From contig SCQH01000082.1 of assembly GCA_004321925.1 (NCBI GenBank), positions 1 to 64,000 of the forward strand: a stretch of 64,000 bases of DNA. Direction: 5' to 3'. This document shows, piece after piece, positions 1 through 9,636 of the stretch. Position numbers and translations under genes: made by a program. The DNA is from Nitrospirota bacterium (GTDB lineage Bacteria; Nitrospirota; Thermodesulfovibrionia; Thermodesulfovibrionales; UBA6898). A model generated the notes under the pieces. It was not told the DNA's origin, ran no database searches, and worked only from the letters and a program-made list of their open reading frames with translations. Every line of letters begins with the position of its first letter. Within the stretch, counting starts at the first letter, position 1.

Positions 1-2
1 CG

Positions 3-2042
3 CCACCCAATCCCCTGCTCGCCCATCTCCCGGAGCGGGACCTTACCACACCCTCAGGAAAGAGACTGACCCTGGTGAACCCGGCCTATATGAACCGGCA
101 GGTCAATGAGCTCGGCGCCAGCGAAACCGGCATGATCACGCATATAACGAGCCTCCGGCCGCTCAGGCCCGAGAACAACCCGGATGCTTGGGAAACGGGG
201 GCATTGCAGGAATTCGAAAAGGGCACTCAGGAGGTCACCTCGTTCGAGAAGATCAACGGGAAAGACTATCTGAGGTTCATGCGGCCGCTCAGGACAGAGA
301 ACTCCTGCCTTGAGTGCCATGCAGGCCAGGGGTACCGGGCAGGGGACGTCCGGGGCGGGATCAGTGTCTCGATACCTTTGACCCGGCATCAGGCCTCGTT
401 CATCAGGTCGCTTCTCGACGAGATAAAGGTCTATGCCGTCATCTGGTTTGCCGGCGTGGCCTTCATCTTCATCGGATCGCAGCAGATAGTCAGGCAGACA
501 ACGGCGCTCAGGGGCCTCAACGAGACGCTCAGGGGGATACTGGACCACGCCCCTTTCGGCATCTATGTTGTTGAAGCGGACGGGAAGGTATCGTATGCGA
601 ACCCGGCGATGATCCGGATGTCAGGCAGCACCATTGAGCAGTTCATCAGCACCAACCTTCTTGAACTGCCTCCCTATCGGGAGAAAGGCATATCCGGCAT
701 GATAGAAAAGGGGCTCAGGGGAGAATACGCGGAGCTGAACGATGTCGAGTACACCTCATATTTCGGGGGAAAGACCACGTTCCGGAACTTCAGCTGCATC
801 CCGCTTGCCGGGGAGGGCAGGAAAAAGGCGCTGGTCATCGTTGAGGACATCACCGAGCGCAGGCATGCAGCTGAGGAGCAGAAGAAGCTCCAGGGGCAGC
901 TCCTGCAGGCGCAGAAGATAGAATCGATCGGCCGGCTGGCAGGCGGCGTTGCCCATGATTTCAACAATATCCTGTCCGCCATCATCGGATACAGTGAACT
1001 GGCCCTGCTGAAGCTCTCGGAGGAGAGCCCGGCCTGGGAGGAGATCGGACAGGTGAAGGCAGCAGGGGAAAGGGCAGCCTCGCTTACCCATCAGCTCCTG
1101 GCCTTCAGCCGCAAGCAGGTGCTTGAGATGAAGCCGGTCAACATAAACGATATCGTCGATAGTACGCTGAAGATGCTGAACCGGCTGATCAGGGAGGACA
1201 TCGTCTTTGAGCTGAAGCTGAAAAGACCGCTTCCCAATATCAGGGCCGACCGGCTCCAGATCGAGCAGGTCCTGATGAACCTTGTGGTCAATGCCGTGGA
1301 TGCCATGCCCGACGGGGGGAGCCTGATGATCGGGACGGATGAGGTGCTGCTCGATGAGGCCTATGCCCGCCAGCGCAGCGAGGTCAAGCCGGGGCCCTAC
1401 GTCATGTTCACCGTTACGGATACCGGCGCCGGAATGAGCAGGGAGGTCCAGGACCGGATATTCGAGCCGTTCTTCACGACCAAGGATTTCGGAAAAGGCA
1501 CCGGTCTCGGCCTTGCAATGGTCTATGGGATCGTCAAGCAGCATGGCGGGTATATCTATGTCTATAGTGAACCCGGCAAGGGGACTGCCTTCAAGGTCTA
1601 TATGCCTGTTGTCAGTGAGGATGTCCTCAGCGCCGGTGCAGCAGCGCCGGAGGGACCGATGAAACGGGGCAGCGAGACGGTCCTTGTCGTTGACGACGAC
1701 CCTTTCATCCGAAGGCTCATAGCCGACGTCCTCAGCCCGCTGGGGTATCAGGTGCTTGTGGCGGAAGGGGGGGAAGAGGCCCTGAGGACCAGCGAAGGCA
1801 GGACTGAGGTGATCGACCTGCTCCTGACGGACATCATCATGCCGAAGATGAACGGCAAGGTCATCAGCGAACTCATCTCTAAACGGCATCCAGAGGCAAA
1901 GACCATTTTCATGTCCGGCTACACGGACGACGTGATCGCACATCACGGCATGCTCGAACCCGGGCTTCATTTCATCCAGAAACCGATCATCCCGAGGACG
2001 CTTTCCGACAAGCTGAGAGAGGTTCTGGACCATCGGCCGTAA
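3..2042 (+). CDS. Hybrid sensor histidine kinase with heme-type N-terminal sensor (5' end outside window)
   Basis: The frame is open to the window edge, so the true start lies upstream; a GTG at 75 is only an internal codon. The N-terminal part resembles the Tll0287-like/DUF3365 sensor family and contains a CLECH heme c motif about 78 residues after that GTG. One membrane segment follows (about 118-136), then a PAS domain (about 150-260), a HisKA helix with the phospho-acceptor His in [11 protein letters not shown] (about residue 294), an HATPase domain with [13 protein letters not shown], and a C-terminal receiver with VVDDD and a probable phospho-Asp in LLTDIIMP. It probably senses redox state or a small ligand through heme and phosphorylates its own receiver. 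No partner response regulator lies downstream; iorA follows after 69 bp. Domain calls are strong, the ligand is unknown. Confidence 0.88.
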   Translation, partial: PPNPLLAHLPERDLTTPSGKRLTLVNPAYMNRQVNELGASETGMITHITSLRPLRPENNPDAWETGALQEFEKGTQEVTSFEKINGKDYLRFMRPLRTENSCLECHAGQGYRAGDVRGGISVSIPLTRHQASFIRSLLDEIKVYAVIWFAGVAFIFIGSQQIVRQTTALRGLNETLRGILDHAPFGIYVVEADGKVSYANPAMIRMSGSTIEQFISTNLLELPPYREKGISGMIEKGLRGEYAELNDVEYTSYFGGKTTFRNFSCIPLAGEGRKKALVIVEDITERRHAAEEQKKLQGQLLQAQKIESIGRLAGGVAHDFNNILSAIIGYSELALLKLSEESPAWEEIGQVKAAGERAASLTHQLLAFSRKQVLEMKPVNINDIVDSTLKMLNRLIREDIVFELKLKRPLPNIRADRLQIEQVLMNLVVNAVDAMPDGGSLMIGTDEVLLDEAYARQRSEVKPGPYVMFTVTDTGAGMSREVQDRIFEPFFTTKDFGKGTGLGLAMVYGIVKQHGGYIYVYSEPGKGTAFKVYMPVVSEDVLSAGAAAPEGPMKRGSETVLVVDDDPFIRRLIADVLSPLGYQVLVAEGGEEALRTSEGRTEVIDLLLTDIIMPKMNGKVISELISKRHPEAKTIFMSGYTDDVIAHHGMLEPGLHFIQKPIIPRTLSDKLREVLDHRP

Positions 2043-2111
2043 ACCAGTTTAGGGTTGAAAATTAAGGGTCTGTGTGATAATCTAAAAACTCCTGTTTTTC
2101 ACTGAACCACT

Positions 2112-3953
2112 ATGACAAAAAAGACGCATAATCCCGGAGAGAGAGTTCTGCTGTCAGGCAATGAGGCCATTGCCCTCGGGGCCTATGAGGCCGGGGTAAA
2201 GGTCGCCTCTGCCTATCCGGGCACGCCGTCAACCGAGATCCTCGAAAACCTCTGTCGCTATGAGGGGGTCTATGCCGAATGGGCGCCGAATGAGAAGGTG
2301 GCGCTCGAGGTCGCGCTTGGGGCCTCTTTTGCCGGCGCACGGTCCCTGGCGACCATGAAGCATGTCGGCCTTAATGTCGCGGCCGACCCGCTCTTTACCG
2401 CTGCCTATACCGGCGTCAAGGGCGGACTGGTCATCGTCACCGCCGACGACCCTGAGATGCACAGCTCTCAAAACGAGCAGGACAACCGCAACTATGCCTA
2501 TGCTGCCAAGGTTCCGATGCTTGAGCCATCGGATGCTGCGGAGGCAAAGGAGTTCATAAAACATGCCTACCGGATCAGCGAAGGGTTCGATACCCCTGTG
2601 CTGCTGCGCACCACGACCAGGGTGGCCCATGTCAAGGGTATGGTCGCCATGGGCGGGCTTGAGTCCTCTTCGGCAAAGCTGGGCATCGAAAAGATGCCCG
2701 AAAAGTTCGTCATGCTGCCGGCCCATGCCCGCAGACGCAGGGTCGAGCTCGAAAAGCGGCTGGCCGGCATGAAGGAATTCGCAGAGACCTTTCCTGAGAA
2801 CAGGACAGAATGGGGCGACAGGAAGAGGGGCTTCATCACCTCGGGCGTCTCCTATCTTTATGTCAGGGAGGCCTTCCCCGAAGCCTCTGTCCTTAAGCTC
2901 GGCATGGCCTATCCTTTCCCGGACAGGCTCATCAGGGAATTTGCCGCAGGGGTGGATGAGCTTTTCATTGTGGAAGAGCTAGACCCTTTTATCGAAAACC
3001 ATGTGAAGGCGCTTGGTCTTGCCTGTAAAGGCAAGGAACTCATACCTGCCATGGGAGAACTGAACTCCCACCTCGTAAGGAAGGCCATCACCGGCGAGGC
3101 GCCGCGCAGCCTGTTCGAACCGGTCCCCGTCCCGATGCGGCCGCCGAACCTCTGCCCGGGATGCCCCCACCGGGGCATTTTCCACGCGATCTCCAAACTG
3201 AAGGTCTTTGTGGCGGGGGATATAGGCTGCTACACCCTGGCGGCCCTCAAACCGCTTTCGGCCATGGACTCCTGTGTCTGCATGGGCGCAAGCATCGGCA
3301 CTGCCTTCGGCATGGAAAAGGCCCTCGGCAAAGAGAGCCTCGGCAAGATCGTGGCCGTCATCGGCGACTCCACCTTTATGCATTCCGGCATCACCGGCCT
3401 GATCGAGGTGGTCTATAACCGCGGCTTTTCGACCGTCGTGATCCTCGACAACCGGACCACCGGCATGACCGGGCACCAGCCCAACCCCTCGACCGGGATG
3501 ACGATCGGCGGAGAGATCAGCACGGTCGTCGATATAGAGGCCGTCTGCCGGGCGGTCGGTGTCAGGCATGTCGTGACGATCGATCCCCATGATATGGAGA
3601 ATGCCGAAAAGATACTGCGGCAGGAGATCGAAAGACCGGAGCCCTCGGTCATCATCACCAAGGCCCCCTGTGCACTCCTGCCGGAGATGAGGAAGCGGAA
3701 GGACAAAAAACTCTACCGGGTCATCGAAGAGAGATGCACCGGATGCAGGGCCTGCCTGAAGATCGGCTGCCCGGCGATCGAATGGGTGCCGCTCACCCCC
3801 GAAGAGGCCAGGAAACTCGGCTATAAAGATACGCAAAAAGGGCATTCCTCGATCAATGCAGCTCTGTGCGACGGCTGCGGCCAGTGTGTTGTGCTCTGCA
3901 AGTTCAAGGCGATCTCTGCGGCGGGTAAGGACGCGGGTAAAGACAATGGATAG
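2112..3953 (+). CDS. iorA: Indolepyruvate ferredoxin oxidoreductase, alpha subunit
   Basis: The 613-residue product has the usual length of IorA. IorAB oxidatively decarboxylates aryl pyruvates (indolepyruvate, phenylpyruvate) to aryl-acetyl-CoA and reduces ferredoxin. The N-terminal pyrimidine-binding domain begins with LLSGNEAIALGAYEAGV. The thiamine-diphosphate region carries GDIGCYTL and VIGDSTFMHSG (around residue 417). The C-terminus, from about residue 541, is a two-cluster ferredoxin with CTGCRACLKIGCP and CDGCGQCVVLCK. The gene overlaps iorB by 8 bp, which implies translational coupling. A phenylacetate-CoA ligase downstream supports an aryl-acid role. The family identification is secure; the preferred substrate is inferred. 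Confidence 0.95.
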   Translation: MTKKTHNPGERVLLSGNEAIALGAYEAGVKVASAYPGTPSTEILENLCRYEGVYAEWAPNEKVALEVALGASFAGARSLATMKHVGLNVAADPLFTAAYTGVKGGLVIVTADDPEMHSSQNEQDNRNYAYAAKVPMLEPSDAAEAKEFIKHAYRISEGFDTPVLLRTTTRVAHVKGMVAMGGLESSSAKLGIEKMPEKFVMLPAHARRRRVELEKRLAGMKEFAETFPENRTEWGDRKRGFITSGVSYLYVREAFPEASVLKLGMAYPFPDRLIREFAAGVDELFIVEELDPFIENHVKALGLACKGKELIPAMGELNSHLVRKAITGEAPRSLFEPVPVPMRPPNLCPGCPHRGIFHAISKLKVFVAGDIGCYTLAALKPLSAMDSCVCMGASIGTAFGMEKALGKESLGKIVAVIGDSTFMHSGITGLIEVVYNRGFSTVVILDNRTTGMTGHQPNPSTGMTIGGEISTVVDIEAVCRAVGVRHVVTIDPHDMENAEKILRQEIERPEPSVIITKAPCALLPEMRKRKDKKLYRVIEERCTGCRACLKIGCPAIEWVPLTPEEARKLGYKDTQKGHSSINAALCDGCGQCVVLCKFKAISAAGKDAGKDNG

Positions 3954-4548
3954 AACCATGAACCTCTTCCTCTGCGGTGTCGGCGGGCAGGGCATCCTTC
4001 TGGCAAGCGAGGTCATCTCCTCGGCCTGTATGCTCTCGGGCTACGACGTGAAACAGAGCGAGGTCCATGGCATGGCCCAGCGCGGCGGGTCGGTCATATC
4101 CCATATCCGCTTCGGCAATAAGGTCTATTCGCCGCTCATTGAACCGGGAGATGCGGACATCGTCGTCTCGTTCGAACTGCTTGAGGCCCTGCGCTATCTG
4201 CCCTACATGAACAAGGAGACAAAGGTCATCGTCAATACGCAGAAAATCCTGCCGTCTCCGGTGGCGACCGGCGCAGACACCTATCCGGCGGATGTGCTTG
4301 AGCAGCTTCAAAAGAGGGGACTGACCGTCTTTCCGGTCGATGCCTTCGGGATTGCCCGGCTGGCCGGTGAGACGAGGGCCGTCAATATGGTCCTGGTCGG
4401 CGGCCTTTCCCTGCTGCTGCCCCTGGAGGAGCAGGTATTTCTGCAGGTGCTGCAGGACCGCCTTCCCGGGAAGATCAGGGCGGTGAATACCGCCGCCTTT
4501 ATAAAGGGACGAGAGGAAATAAGCAAAAGATTATCGAGTAATTCATAA
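3946..4548 (+). CDS. iorB: Indolepyruvate ferredoxin oxidoreductase, beta subunit
   Basis: This 200-residue protein matches the gamma/beta domain of 2-oxoacid:ferredoxin oxidoreductases, with the glycine-rich start CGVGGQGILLASEVI and the internal motif SEVHGMAQRGGSV typical of IorB. It completes the IorAB heterodimer. I chose the ATG at 3946 because it overlaps the iorA stop; an ATG at 3958 (MNLFLCG) is also possible, and the frame stays open further upstream inside iorA. The next gene is about 140 bp away across a dispersed inverted repeat, so the ligase may be transcribed separately. Confidence 0.93.
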   Translation: MDRTMNLFLCGVGGQGILLASEVISSACMLSGYDVKQSEVHGMAQRGGSVISHIRFGNKVYSPLIEPGDADIVVSFELLEALRYLPYMNKETKVIVNTQKILPSPVATGADTYPADVLEQLQKRGLTVFPVDAFGIARLAGETRAVNMVLVGGLSLLLPLEEQVFLQVLQDRLPGKIRAVNTAAFIKGREEISKRLSSNS

Positions 4549-4561
4549 GGTGATGACGGGC

Positions 4562-4664
4562 TGTCATTCCCGGGCTTAAGCCCCTACTGTCGGCTTGTCG
4601 GGAATCTTTCTTTAAGAAGGATTGCGGATACCCAAACATCGGGCACAAGCAAGCCACAATGACA
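4562..4664. repeat. Imperfect dispersed inverted repeat, copy 1
   Basis: The gap between iorB and the ligase begins with tgtcatt and ends with aatgaca, with internal blocks such as cggcttgtcgggaatctttc. A related element lies at 25867-25958, sharing cattcc, ctact, cggcttg, ggaatct and aatgacaaaat. It looks like a small dispersed palindromic intergenic repeat. Copy 1 is more degenerate than copy 2. Confidence 0.6.
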
Positions 4665-4689
4665 AAATGGTGAGGTCAAGGAGAGAGTC

Positions 4690-5991
4690 ATGATATGGAA
4701 TGAGGAGTTTGAGACACTGCCGCGCGAGGCGCTGGAGGCCCTGCAGCTTAAGCGGCTGCAGCACCAGATCGAGCGGGTCTATGCCGCAGTCCCCTATTAC
4801 CGCAATAAGATGGAGGAGCAGGGGGTCAGGCCCTCCGACATCAAGACCCTCAGGGACATCAGCAGGCTCCCCTTCACCACCAAGGAAGACCTCAGGATCA
4901 ACTACCCGTTCGGCCTCTTTGCGGTGCCGTTCGAACAGGTCGTCAGGATCCATGCCTCCTCCGGGACGACCGGGAAGCCGACGGTCGTCGGGTACACGAA
5001 ACGCGATATTGATTCATGGGCCGAGCTGATGGCCAGAACGCTCTCTGCCGGGGGTGCCCACCAGGGGGACGTCGTTCATAATGCTTACGGGTACGGCCTC
5101 TTCACCGGGGGGCTCGGCGCCCATTACGGCGCTGAAAGGCTCGGGGCAGCGGTCATCCCCATCTCGGGAGGCAATTCGAAGAGACAGATCATGATCATGC
5201 AGGACTTCGGTTCGACGGTCCTCATGTGCACGCCGTCCTATGCCCTGAACCTTGCGGACGTGATGAAGGAGATGCAGGTCGAGCCTTCTTCCCTGAAGCT
5301 CAGGGTCGGCCTTTTCGGGGCAGAGCCCTGGAGTGAGAACATGCGGGAAGAGATCCAAAAGAGGCTGAACCTCAAGGCGATCGATATCTTCGGGCTGAGC
5401 GAGGTGATGGGCCCGGGGGTTGCCAGCGAATGCATCGAGGAACAGCACGGCCTGCATATCTTCGAGGATTATTTCATCCCCGAGATCGTGGACCCCAAGA
5501 CCATGGAGCCGATGCCGCTCGGTGAGCTCGGCGAGCTTGTCTTCACCACGCTTACCAAGGAGGCCTTCCCGGTCATCCGTTACCGGACAAAGGACCTTTC
5601 GAGGCTCATCGCCAAGCCCTGCTCCTGCGGCAGGACCTTCTACCGGATGGAGAGGATAACCGGCAGGACGGACGACATGCTGATCATCAGGGGCGTCAAT
5701 GTCTTCCCCTCTCAGATCGAACATGTGCTGATGAGCATCGAAGGGGTCGAGCCCCATTACCAGATCATTGTCGACCGCCAGGGGTCGCTCGATATCGTCG
5801 AAGTGCAGGTAGAGGTGAGCGAGAATATCTTCTCCGACGAGGTGAAGGTGCTCGAAAAACTGGGCAAGAGGATCGAACATGAGATCAAGGACCTGCTCGG
5901 GATCTCCTGCAGGGTGAAGCTGGTCGAGCCGAAGACCATCCAGCGGTCCGAGGGCAAGGCACAACGCGTGATCGACAAGAGGAAATTGTAG
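4690..5991 (+). CDS. paaK: Phenylacetate-CoA ligase (first copy)
   Basis: The 433-residue protein has the normal PaaK length and belongs to the ANL adenylating superfamily. The AMP-binding P-loop [16 protein letters not shown] lies near residues 87-103, followed by [29 protein letters not shown], the hinge region [22 protein letters not shown] and a C-terminal lysine region in [10 protein letters not shown]. It should activate phenylacetate or related aryl acids with ATP and CoA. Preceded by GAGAGTC at 4682-4688. A paralogue lies at 11143. Ligases of this type often sit next to iorAB, where they may act on the same aryl-acetyl-CoA pool. Substrate specificity cannot be read from the sequence. 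Confidence 0.93.
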   Translation: MIWNEEFETLPREALEALQLKRLQHQIERVYAAVPYYRNKMEEQGVRPSDIKTLRDISRLPFTTKEDLRINYPFGLFAVPFEQVVRIHASSGTTGKPTVVGYTKRDIDSWAELMARTLSAGGAHQGDVVHNAYGYGLFTGGLGAHYGAERLGAAVIPISGGNSKRQIMIMQDFGSTVLMCTPSYALNLADVMKEMQVEPSSLKLRVGLFGAEPWSENMREEIQKRLNLKAIDIFGLSEVMGPGVASECIEEQHGLHIFEDYFIPEIVDPKTMEPMPLGELGELVFTTLTKEAFPVIRYRTKDLSRLIAKPCSCGRTFYRMERITGRTDDMLIIRGVNVFPSQIEHVLMSIEGVEPHYQIIVDRQGSLDIVEVQVEVSENIFSDEVKVLEKLGKRIEHEIKDLLGISCRVKLVEPKTIQRSEGKAQRVIDKRKL

Positions 5992-6070
5992 GTAACCCCC
6001 CTCATTCCCCCCTTACCCTAAGAGGGGACGAAGGAACAGGGAATTGCATGGCATCGAAATGGAGGTTGTT

Positions 6071-6502
6071 ATGAAAGTTGAACAGATCTCGGTATTTCTC
6101 GAAAATAAGTCGGGCAGGCTGGCCGATGTGACGAACATCCTTGCCGCGGCAGGCATCAATATCAGGGCGCTTGCACTGGCCGATACGACCGATTTCGGGA
6201 TCCTCAGGCTCATCGTCAACGACAATGAAAAGGCCAAGAGTGTCCTGAAGGAGAACGGCTTTACGGTCGGCAAGACCGAGGTGATAGCGGTCGAGGTCTC
6301 GGACAGGCCGGGCGGCCTTGCGGCTATCCTCAATGTCATGAGGGATACTGCCATCAACGTGGAATACATGTATGCCTTTATCCAGAAGAGCGGTGAAAAT
6401 GCTATCATTATATTCCGGTTCGATGAACTCGAAAAAGCGATCGAGGTGCTCCGCTCGGCCGGAATCAGGATCCTGAGCGGTGAAGAGATCTATTCCATAT
6501 AG
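6071..6502 (+). CDS. Tandem ACT-domain protein
   Basis: A protein of 143 residues built from two ACT-like halves, beginning [20 protein letters not shown] and, in the second half, [18 protein letters not shown] domains bind amino acids and usually regulate enzymes. The start at 6071 has a GGAGG at 6061-6065; a TTG at 6044 and an ATG at 6059 are in frame but less well placed. Small ACT proteins of this kind commonly neighbour phenylacetate-CoA ligase and indolepyruvate oxidoreductase genes, as here. It may sense an aromatic or branched-chain amino acid for this operon; that is inference. Confidence 0.85.
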   Translation: MKVEQISVFLENKSGRLADVTNILAAAGINIRALALADTTDFGILRLIVNDNEKAKSVLKENGFTVGKTEVIAVEVSDRPGGLAAILNVMRDTAINVEYMYAFIQKSGENAIIIFRFDELEKAIEVLRSAGIRILSGEEIYSI

Positions 6503-6548
6503 TAAACAGTCAAGAGCAGCTGAAACCACAAATCTGAAGGAGGTAGTA

Positions 6549-7712
6549 ATGAGATTCGGTAAGATTATGCTGTCAGTAGTTATGTCCGTGATGTTCGTAT
6601 CTCTGTTGTTTGTCACAGCGGGTGCTGCAGGCAAGGAGCCGATAAAGATCGGGGCCATACTCTCCGTCACCGGGCCCGCATCCTTCCTCGGGGAGCCTGA
6701 AAAGAACACCCTGGTGATGCTCCAGGACCAGATAAACAAGGCAGGCGGCATTCGCGGGGCGAACCTCCAGGTGATCATCGAGGACTCAAAGAGCGATGAG
6801 ACCCAGGCGGTCCTGGCAGCCAAGAAACTGCTCGAAAAGGACAACGTCGTTGCGATCGTCGGACCGTCAACGACCGGTGAGTCCATGGCCCTTGTGCCTA
6901 TCATGAATGCGGCAAAGACCCCGCTTGTCTCCTGTGCGGCAGGCGCCCCGATAACCAACCCCGTTTCGGAACGGGAATGGATCTTCAAGACTCCGCAGTA
7001 TGATACCAGCGCGGTCGAGGCGATCTATACCTATATGAAGAAACACGGCATCACCAAGGTCGGCATCATCACGATCGCCACCGGGTTCGGCGATGCCGGC
7101 AAAAAGGCACTGCATGAGATAGCCCCGAAGATGGGCATGACGATCGTTGCTGAAGAAAAATACGGGCCCAAGGATTCTGATATGACCACCCAGCTGACCA
7201 AGATCAAGGCTGCAGGGGCGCAGGCGGTCATCAACTGGTCTGTCGGACCCGGCCAGGTCGTTGTGACGAAGAACTGGCATGACCTCAAGATGGGGATCCC
7301 CCTCTATCAGAGCCACGGCTGGGGCAGCAAGAAGAATATCGAGCTTGCCGGCAAGGCTGCAGAGGGCGTTATAGCTCCTCTTGGAAGGCTCGTCGTCTGG
7401 GACAAACTGAGCGACAAGCACCCCCAGAAGGCCCTGCTGAAGAAGTTCGAGAGCGACTACAAGGCCTTATACAAGAGCGAACCGGGCACCTTCGGCGGTC
7501 ATGCCTATGACTCCCTGATGATGGTGGTTGAGGCGATAAAGAAGGTCGGCCCCGACAAAAAGAAGATCAGGGATTATTTGGAGACCGGTATCACGAAAAT
7601 GCCCGGCACGGGCGGCGTCTATACCATGTCTGCGAAGGACCACTGCGGGCTTGATGCGGGTGCCTTTGAGATGGTTGTCGTCAAGAACGGCGATTGGGAA
7701 ATCCTGAAATAA
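6549..7712 (+). CDS. livK: Branched-chain amino-acid ABC transporter, substrate-binding protein
   Basis: The 387-residue precursor begins with a signal peptide (MRFGKIMLSVVMSVMFVSLL, cleaved after about TAGAA) and continues with PIKIGAILSVTGPASFLGEP, typical of Leu/Ile/Val-binding type-I periplasmic proteins. The start at 6549 has AAGGAGG just upstream; the frame extends back to 6480 but without support. It should deliver a branched-chain or aromatic amino acid, amide or related ligand to the LivHMGF complex encoded next. A perfect 16-bp hairpin terminator follows, probably allowing more binding protein than permease. Confidence 0.92.
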   Translation: MRFGKIMLSVVMSVMFVSLLFVTAGAAGKEPIKIGAILSVTGPASFLGEPEKNTLVMLQDQINKAGGIRGANLQVIIEDSKSDETQAVLAAKKLLEKDNVVAIVGPSTTGESMALVPIMNAAKTPLVSCAAGAPITNPVSEREWIFKTPQYDTSAVEAIYTYMKKHGITKVGIITIATGFGDAGKKALHEIAPKMGMTIVAEEKYGPKDSDMTTQLTKIKAAGAQAVINWSVGPGQVVVTKNWHDLKMGIPLYQSHGWGSKKNIELAGKAAEGVIAPLGRLVVWDKLSDKHPQKALLKKFESDYKALYKSEPGTFGGHAYDSLMMVVEAIKKVGPDKKKIRDYLETGITKMPGTGGVYTMSAKDHCGLDAGAFEMVVVKNGDWEILK

Positions 7713-7727
7713 TCTGTTGCTGACCAG

Positions 7728-7778
7728 ATTCAGGAGTCAGGGCTGCTTGGAACCGGGCCCTGACTCCTGAATTTTTTT
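7728..7778 (+). terminator. Intercistronic terminator between livK and livH
   Basis: Perfect 16-bp arms (7728-7743 and 7757-7772, ATTCAGGAGTCAGGGC and its complement) with a 13-nt loop are followed by seven T. This is a strong intrinsic terminator. Placed between the binding protein and the permease, it probably acts as a partial terminator giving excess LivK. Confidence 0.9.
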
Positions 7779-7796
7779 GAGAGGAACGATAACGCC

Positions 7797-8684
7797 TTGT
7801 TCACGGTATTCTTACAGTTTCTTTTTTCAGGCCTGACCGTCGGGGCTGTCTATGCCCTGGTGGGTATGGGCTTTAATATCATCTACAACTCGACGTCGAT
7901 CATCAATATGGCGCAGGGGGAGTTCGTCGTGATCGGCGGCCTCTTCATGTGGTTCTTTTCCGAGACGGTGAAACTTCCCTTCTTTCTGTCGGCGATACTG
8001 ACGGTCCTCGCTGCCGGGTTCGTCGGCCTTCTCATGGAGCGGTTCACCATTAAACCTCTTAAATCCAATGACCTGCTTCTGATGATCATGGTCACGATAG
8101 CCGTCTCGATACTCATGCGGGGGCTCCTCATGTTCAAGTTCGGGAAAGACCCCTATTCCTATGCGCCCTTCACCGAAGGAGAACCGCTCAATATTGCCGG
8201 CGCGGTCATACAGCAGCAGACGCTCTGGGTGATCGGGATCACCGCCTGCTGCATTGTCCTGCTCTTTCTTTTTTTTAATAGAACGATGATGGGCAAGGCG
8301 ATGAGGGCCTGCGCCGTGGATACGACCGCTGCAAAGCTGGTCGGCATCAATGTCTCGCGGGTGGTGATGATCTCCTTTATCCTGAGCGCCATGGTCGGTG
8401 CGATCGGTGGTATTGCGATCACCCCGATATCCCTGATGGAATATGACAAGGGACCGATGCTTGCGGTCAAGGGGTTCTGCGCAGCCATCATGGGCGGCCT
8501 CGGACGGGGCAGGGGAGCGGTGATCGGCGGTTTTGCGATCGGCATCCTCGAATCCATGACCGCCGGATATATTCATTCAGGCATGAAGGATGCGGTGGCC
8601 CTTGTCATCATGCTCGCCATCCTGTTCTTCAGACCGGCCGGTCTTTTCGGCAGCGTTGCCATGTCAAAGCTCAGGAAATTCTGA
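7797..8684 (+). CDS. livH: Branched-chain amino-acid ABC transporter, permease
   Basis: A very hydrophobic 295-residue protein with the LivH signature features GLTVGAVYALVGMGFNIIY at the N-terminus and the EAA-like loop AVKGFCAAIMGGLGRGRGAVIGG near residue 225. About eight membrane segments are apparent. The only suitable start is a TTG at 7797, preceded by GAGAGGAACG; no ATG fits. It pairs with LivM to form the membrane channel of the importer. It ends 1 bp before the livM start codon. Confidence 0.92.
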   Translation: MFTVFLQFLFSGLTVGAVYALVGMGFNIIYNSTSIINMAQGEFVVIGGLFMWFFSETVKLPFFLSAILTVLAAGFVGLLMERFTIKPLKSNDLLLMIMVTIAVSILMRGLLMFKFGKDPYSYAPFTEGEPLNIAGAVIQQQTLWVIGITACCIVLLFLFFNRTMMGKAMRACAVDTTAAKLVGINVSRVVMISFILSAMVGAIGGIAITPISLMEYDKGPMLAVKGFCAAIMGGLGRGRGAVIGGFAIGILESMTAGYIHSGMKDAVALVIMLAILFFRPAGLFGSVAMSKLRKF

Positions 8685-8685
8685 T

Positions 8686-9636
8686 ATGGGCAGGGGCAAC
8701 AGCATAGCGCTTGTCCTGTTAGTGCTCGCCGTAGCAGGCCTGCCCTTTGTGACGACCGGAAGTTATACGCTGACGGTCGGGATCTTCTCGGGCATCAATG
8801 CCCTGGTCGCCATCGGGCTCTGTGTCCTCATGGGATCGGCCGGCCAGGTCTCTCTCGGCCAGGCAGGTTTCTACGGCATCGGCGCCTATGTGTCGTCCGT
8901 CCTGAGCATCAAGTTCGGACTTCCGGTGGCCCTGAGCATGATCGCTGCCATGGCAGTCGCCTCTGCAGCAGCAGCCCTGCTTGCTGTGCCTGCCCTGCGG
9001 CTCAAGGGGCATTACCTTGCCGTTGCCACGCTCGGTTTTGGAGAGATCATCAATGTGATCCTCAATGAGTGGGGGCCGGGAGGCCCTTCCGGGTTTGGCG
9101 ACATCCCGCATCTCAGCCTCTTTGGCTATACCCTGAGCTCCACGACGTCCAATTTCTATTTCATCTGGCTCTGCGTTGCCGCGGGCCTGGTCTTTTCCCT
9201 CAATATCCTGAACTCAATGACCGGCAGGTCCCTGCGGGCGATACACGGCAGCGAAACAGCGAGCATTGCGATGGGGCTTGATATCGTTGCGCTCAAGATC
9301 AAGGTCTTTGTCCTGAGCGCCATCTACGCGTCCCTGGCCGGTGCCCTGTATGCGCATTATGTCACCTTCATCAGCCCCAGCAGTTTTAATCTCTTTTACT
9401 CGGTACTGGCCCTGATGATGGTCGTGCTCGGCGGCATAACCAATGTCTGGGGCGGCGTTGTTGGCGCGGTCATCATTACGATCCTTCCTGAGCTGCTCAG
9501 AAAGTTCGAGGAGTTCGATGTGCTGGTCTATGGCCTGATCCTGACCCTATCGCTGCTCTTTCTGCGCAAAGGGCTGGTCCCCCTGCTTATCGAAAAGGCC
9601 GCGCGGCTCAAAGGCGGAACCGATGCTCGAGCTTAA
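8686..9636 (+). CDS. livM: Branched-chain amino-acid ABC transporter, permease
   Basis: A 316-residue polytopic membrane protein of the LivM family. It contains the conserved GLCVLMGSAGQVSLGQAGFY and a cytoplasmic loop with GRSLRAIHGSETASIAMG, matching the second permease subunit. The start at 8686 was chosen over an upstream in-frame start at 8590 because the earlier residues lie inside livH and do not look like a membrane protein. It overlaps livG by 14 bp, implying coupled translation. Confidence 0.92.
   Translation: MGRGNSIALVLLVLAVAGLPFVTTGSYTLTVGIFSGINALVAIGLCVLMGSAGQVSLGQAGFYGIGAYVSSVLSIKFGLPVALSMIAAMAVASAAAALLAVPALRLKGHYLAVATLGFGEIINVILNEWGPGGPSGFGDIPHLSLFGYTLSSTTSNFYFIWLCVAAGLVFSLNILNSMTGRSLRAIHGSETASIAMGLDIVALKIKVFVLSAIYASLAGALYAHYVTFISPSSFNLFYSVLALMMVVLGGITNVWGGVVGAVIITILPELLRKFEEFDVLVYGLILTLSLLFLRKGLVPLLIEKAARLKGGTDARA

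Noticed and set aside
756-2033. Long open frame on the minus strand (425 codons) opposite the histidine kinase
   Set aside because: It is a shadow of the kinase frame in GC-rich DNA; the product is His/Asp/Arg-rich with no domain, and the plus-strand frame has clear motifs.
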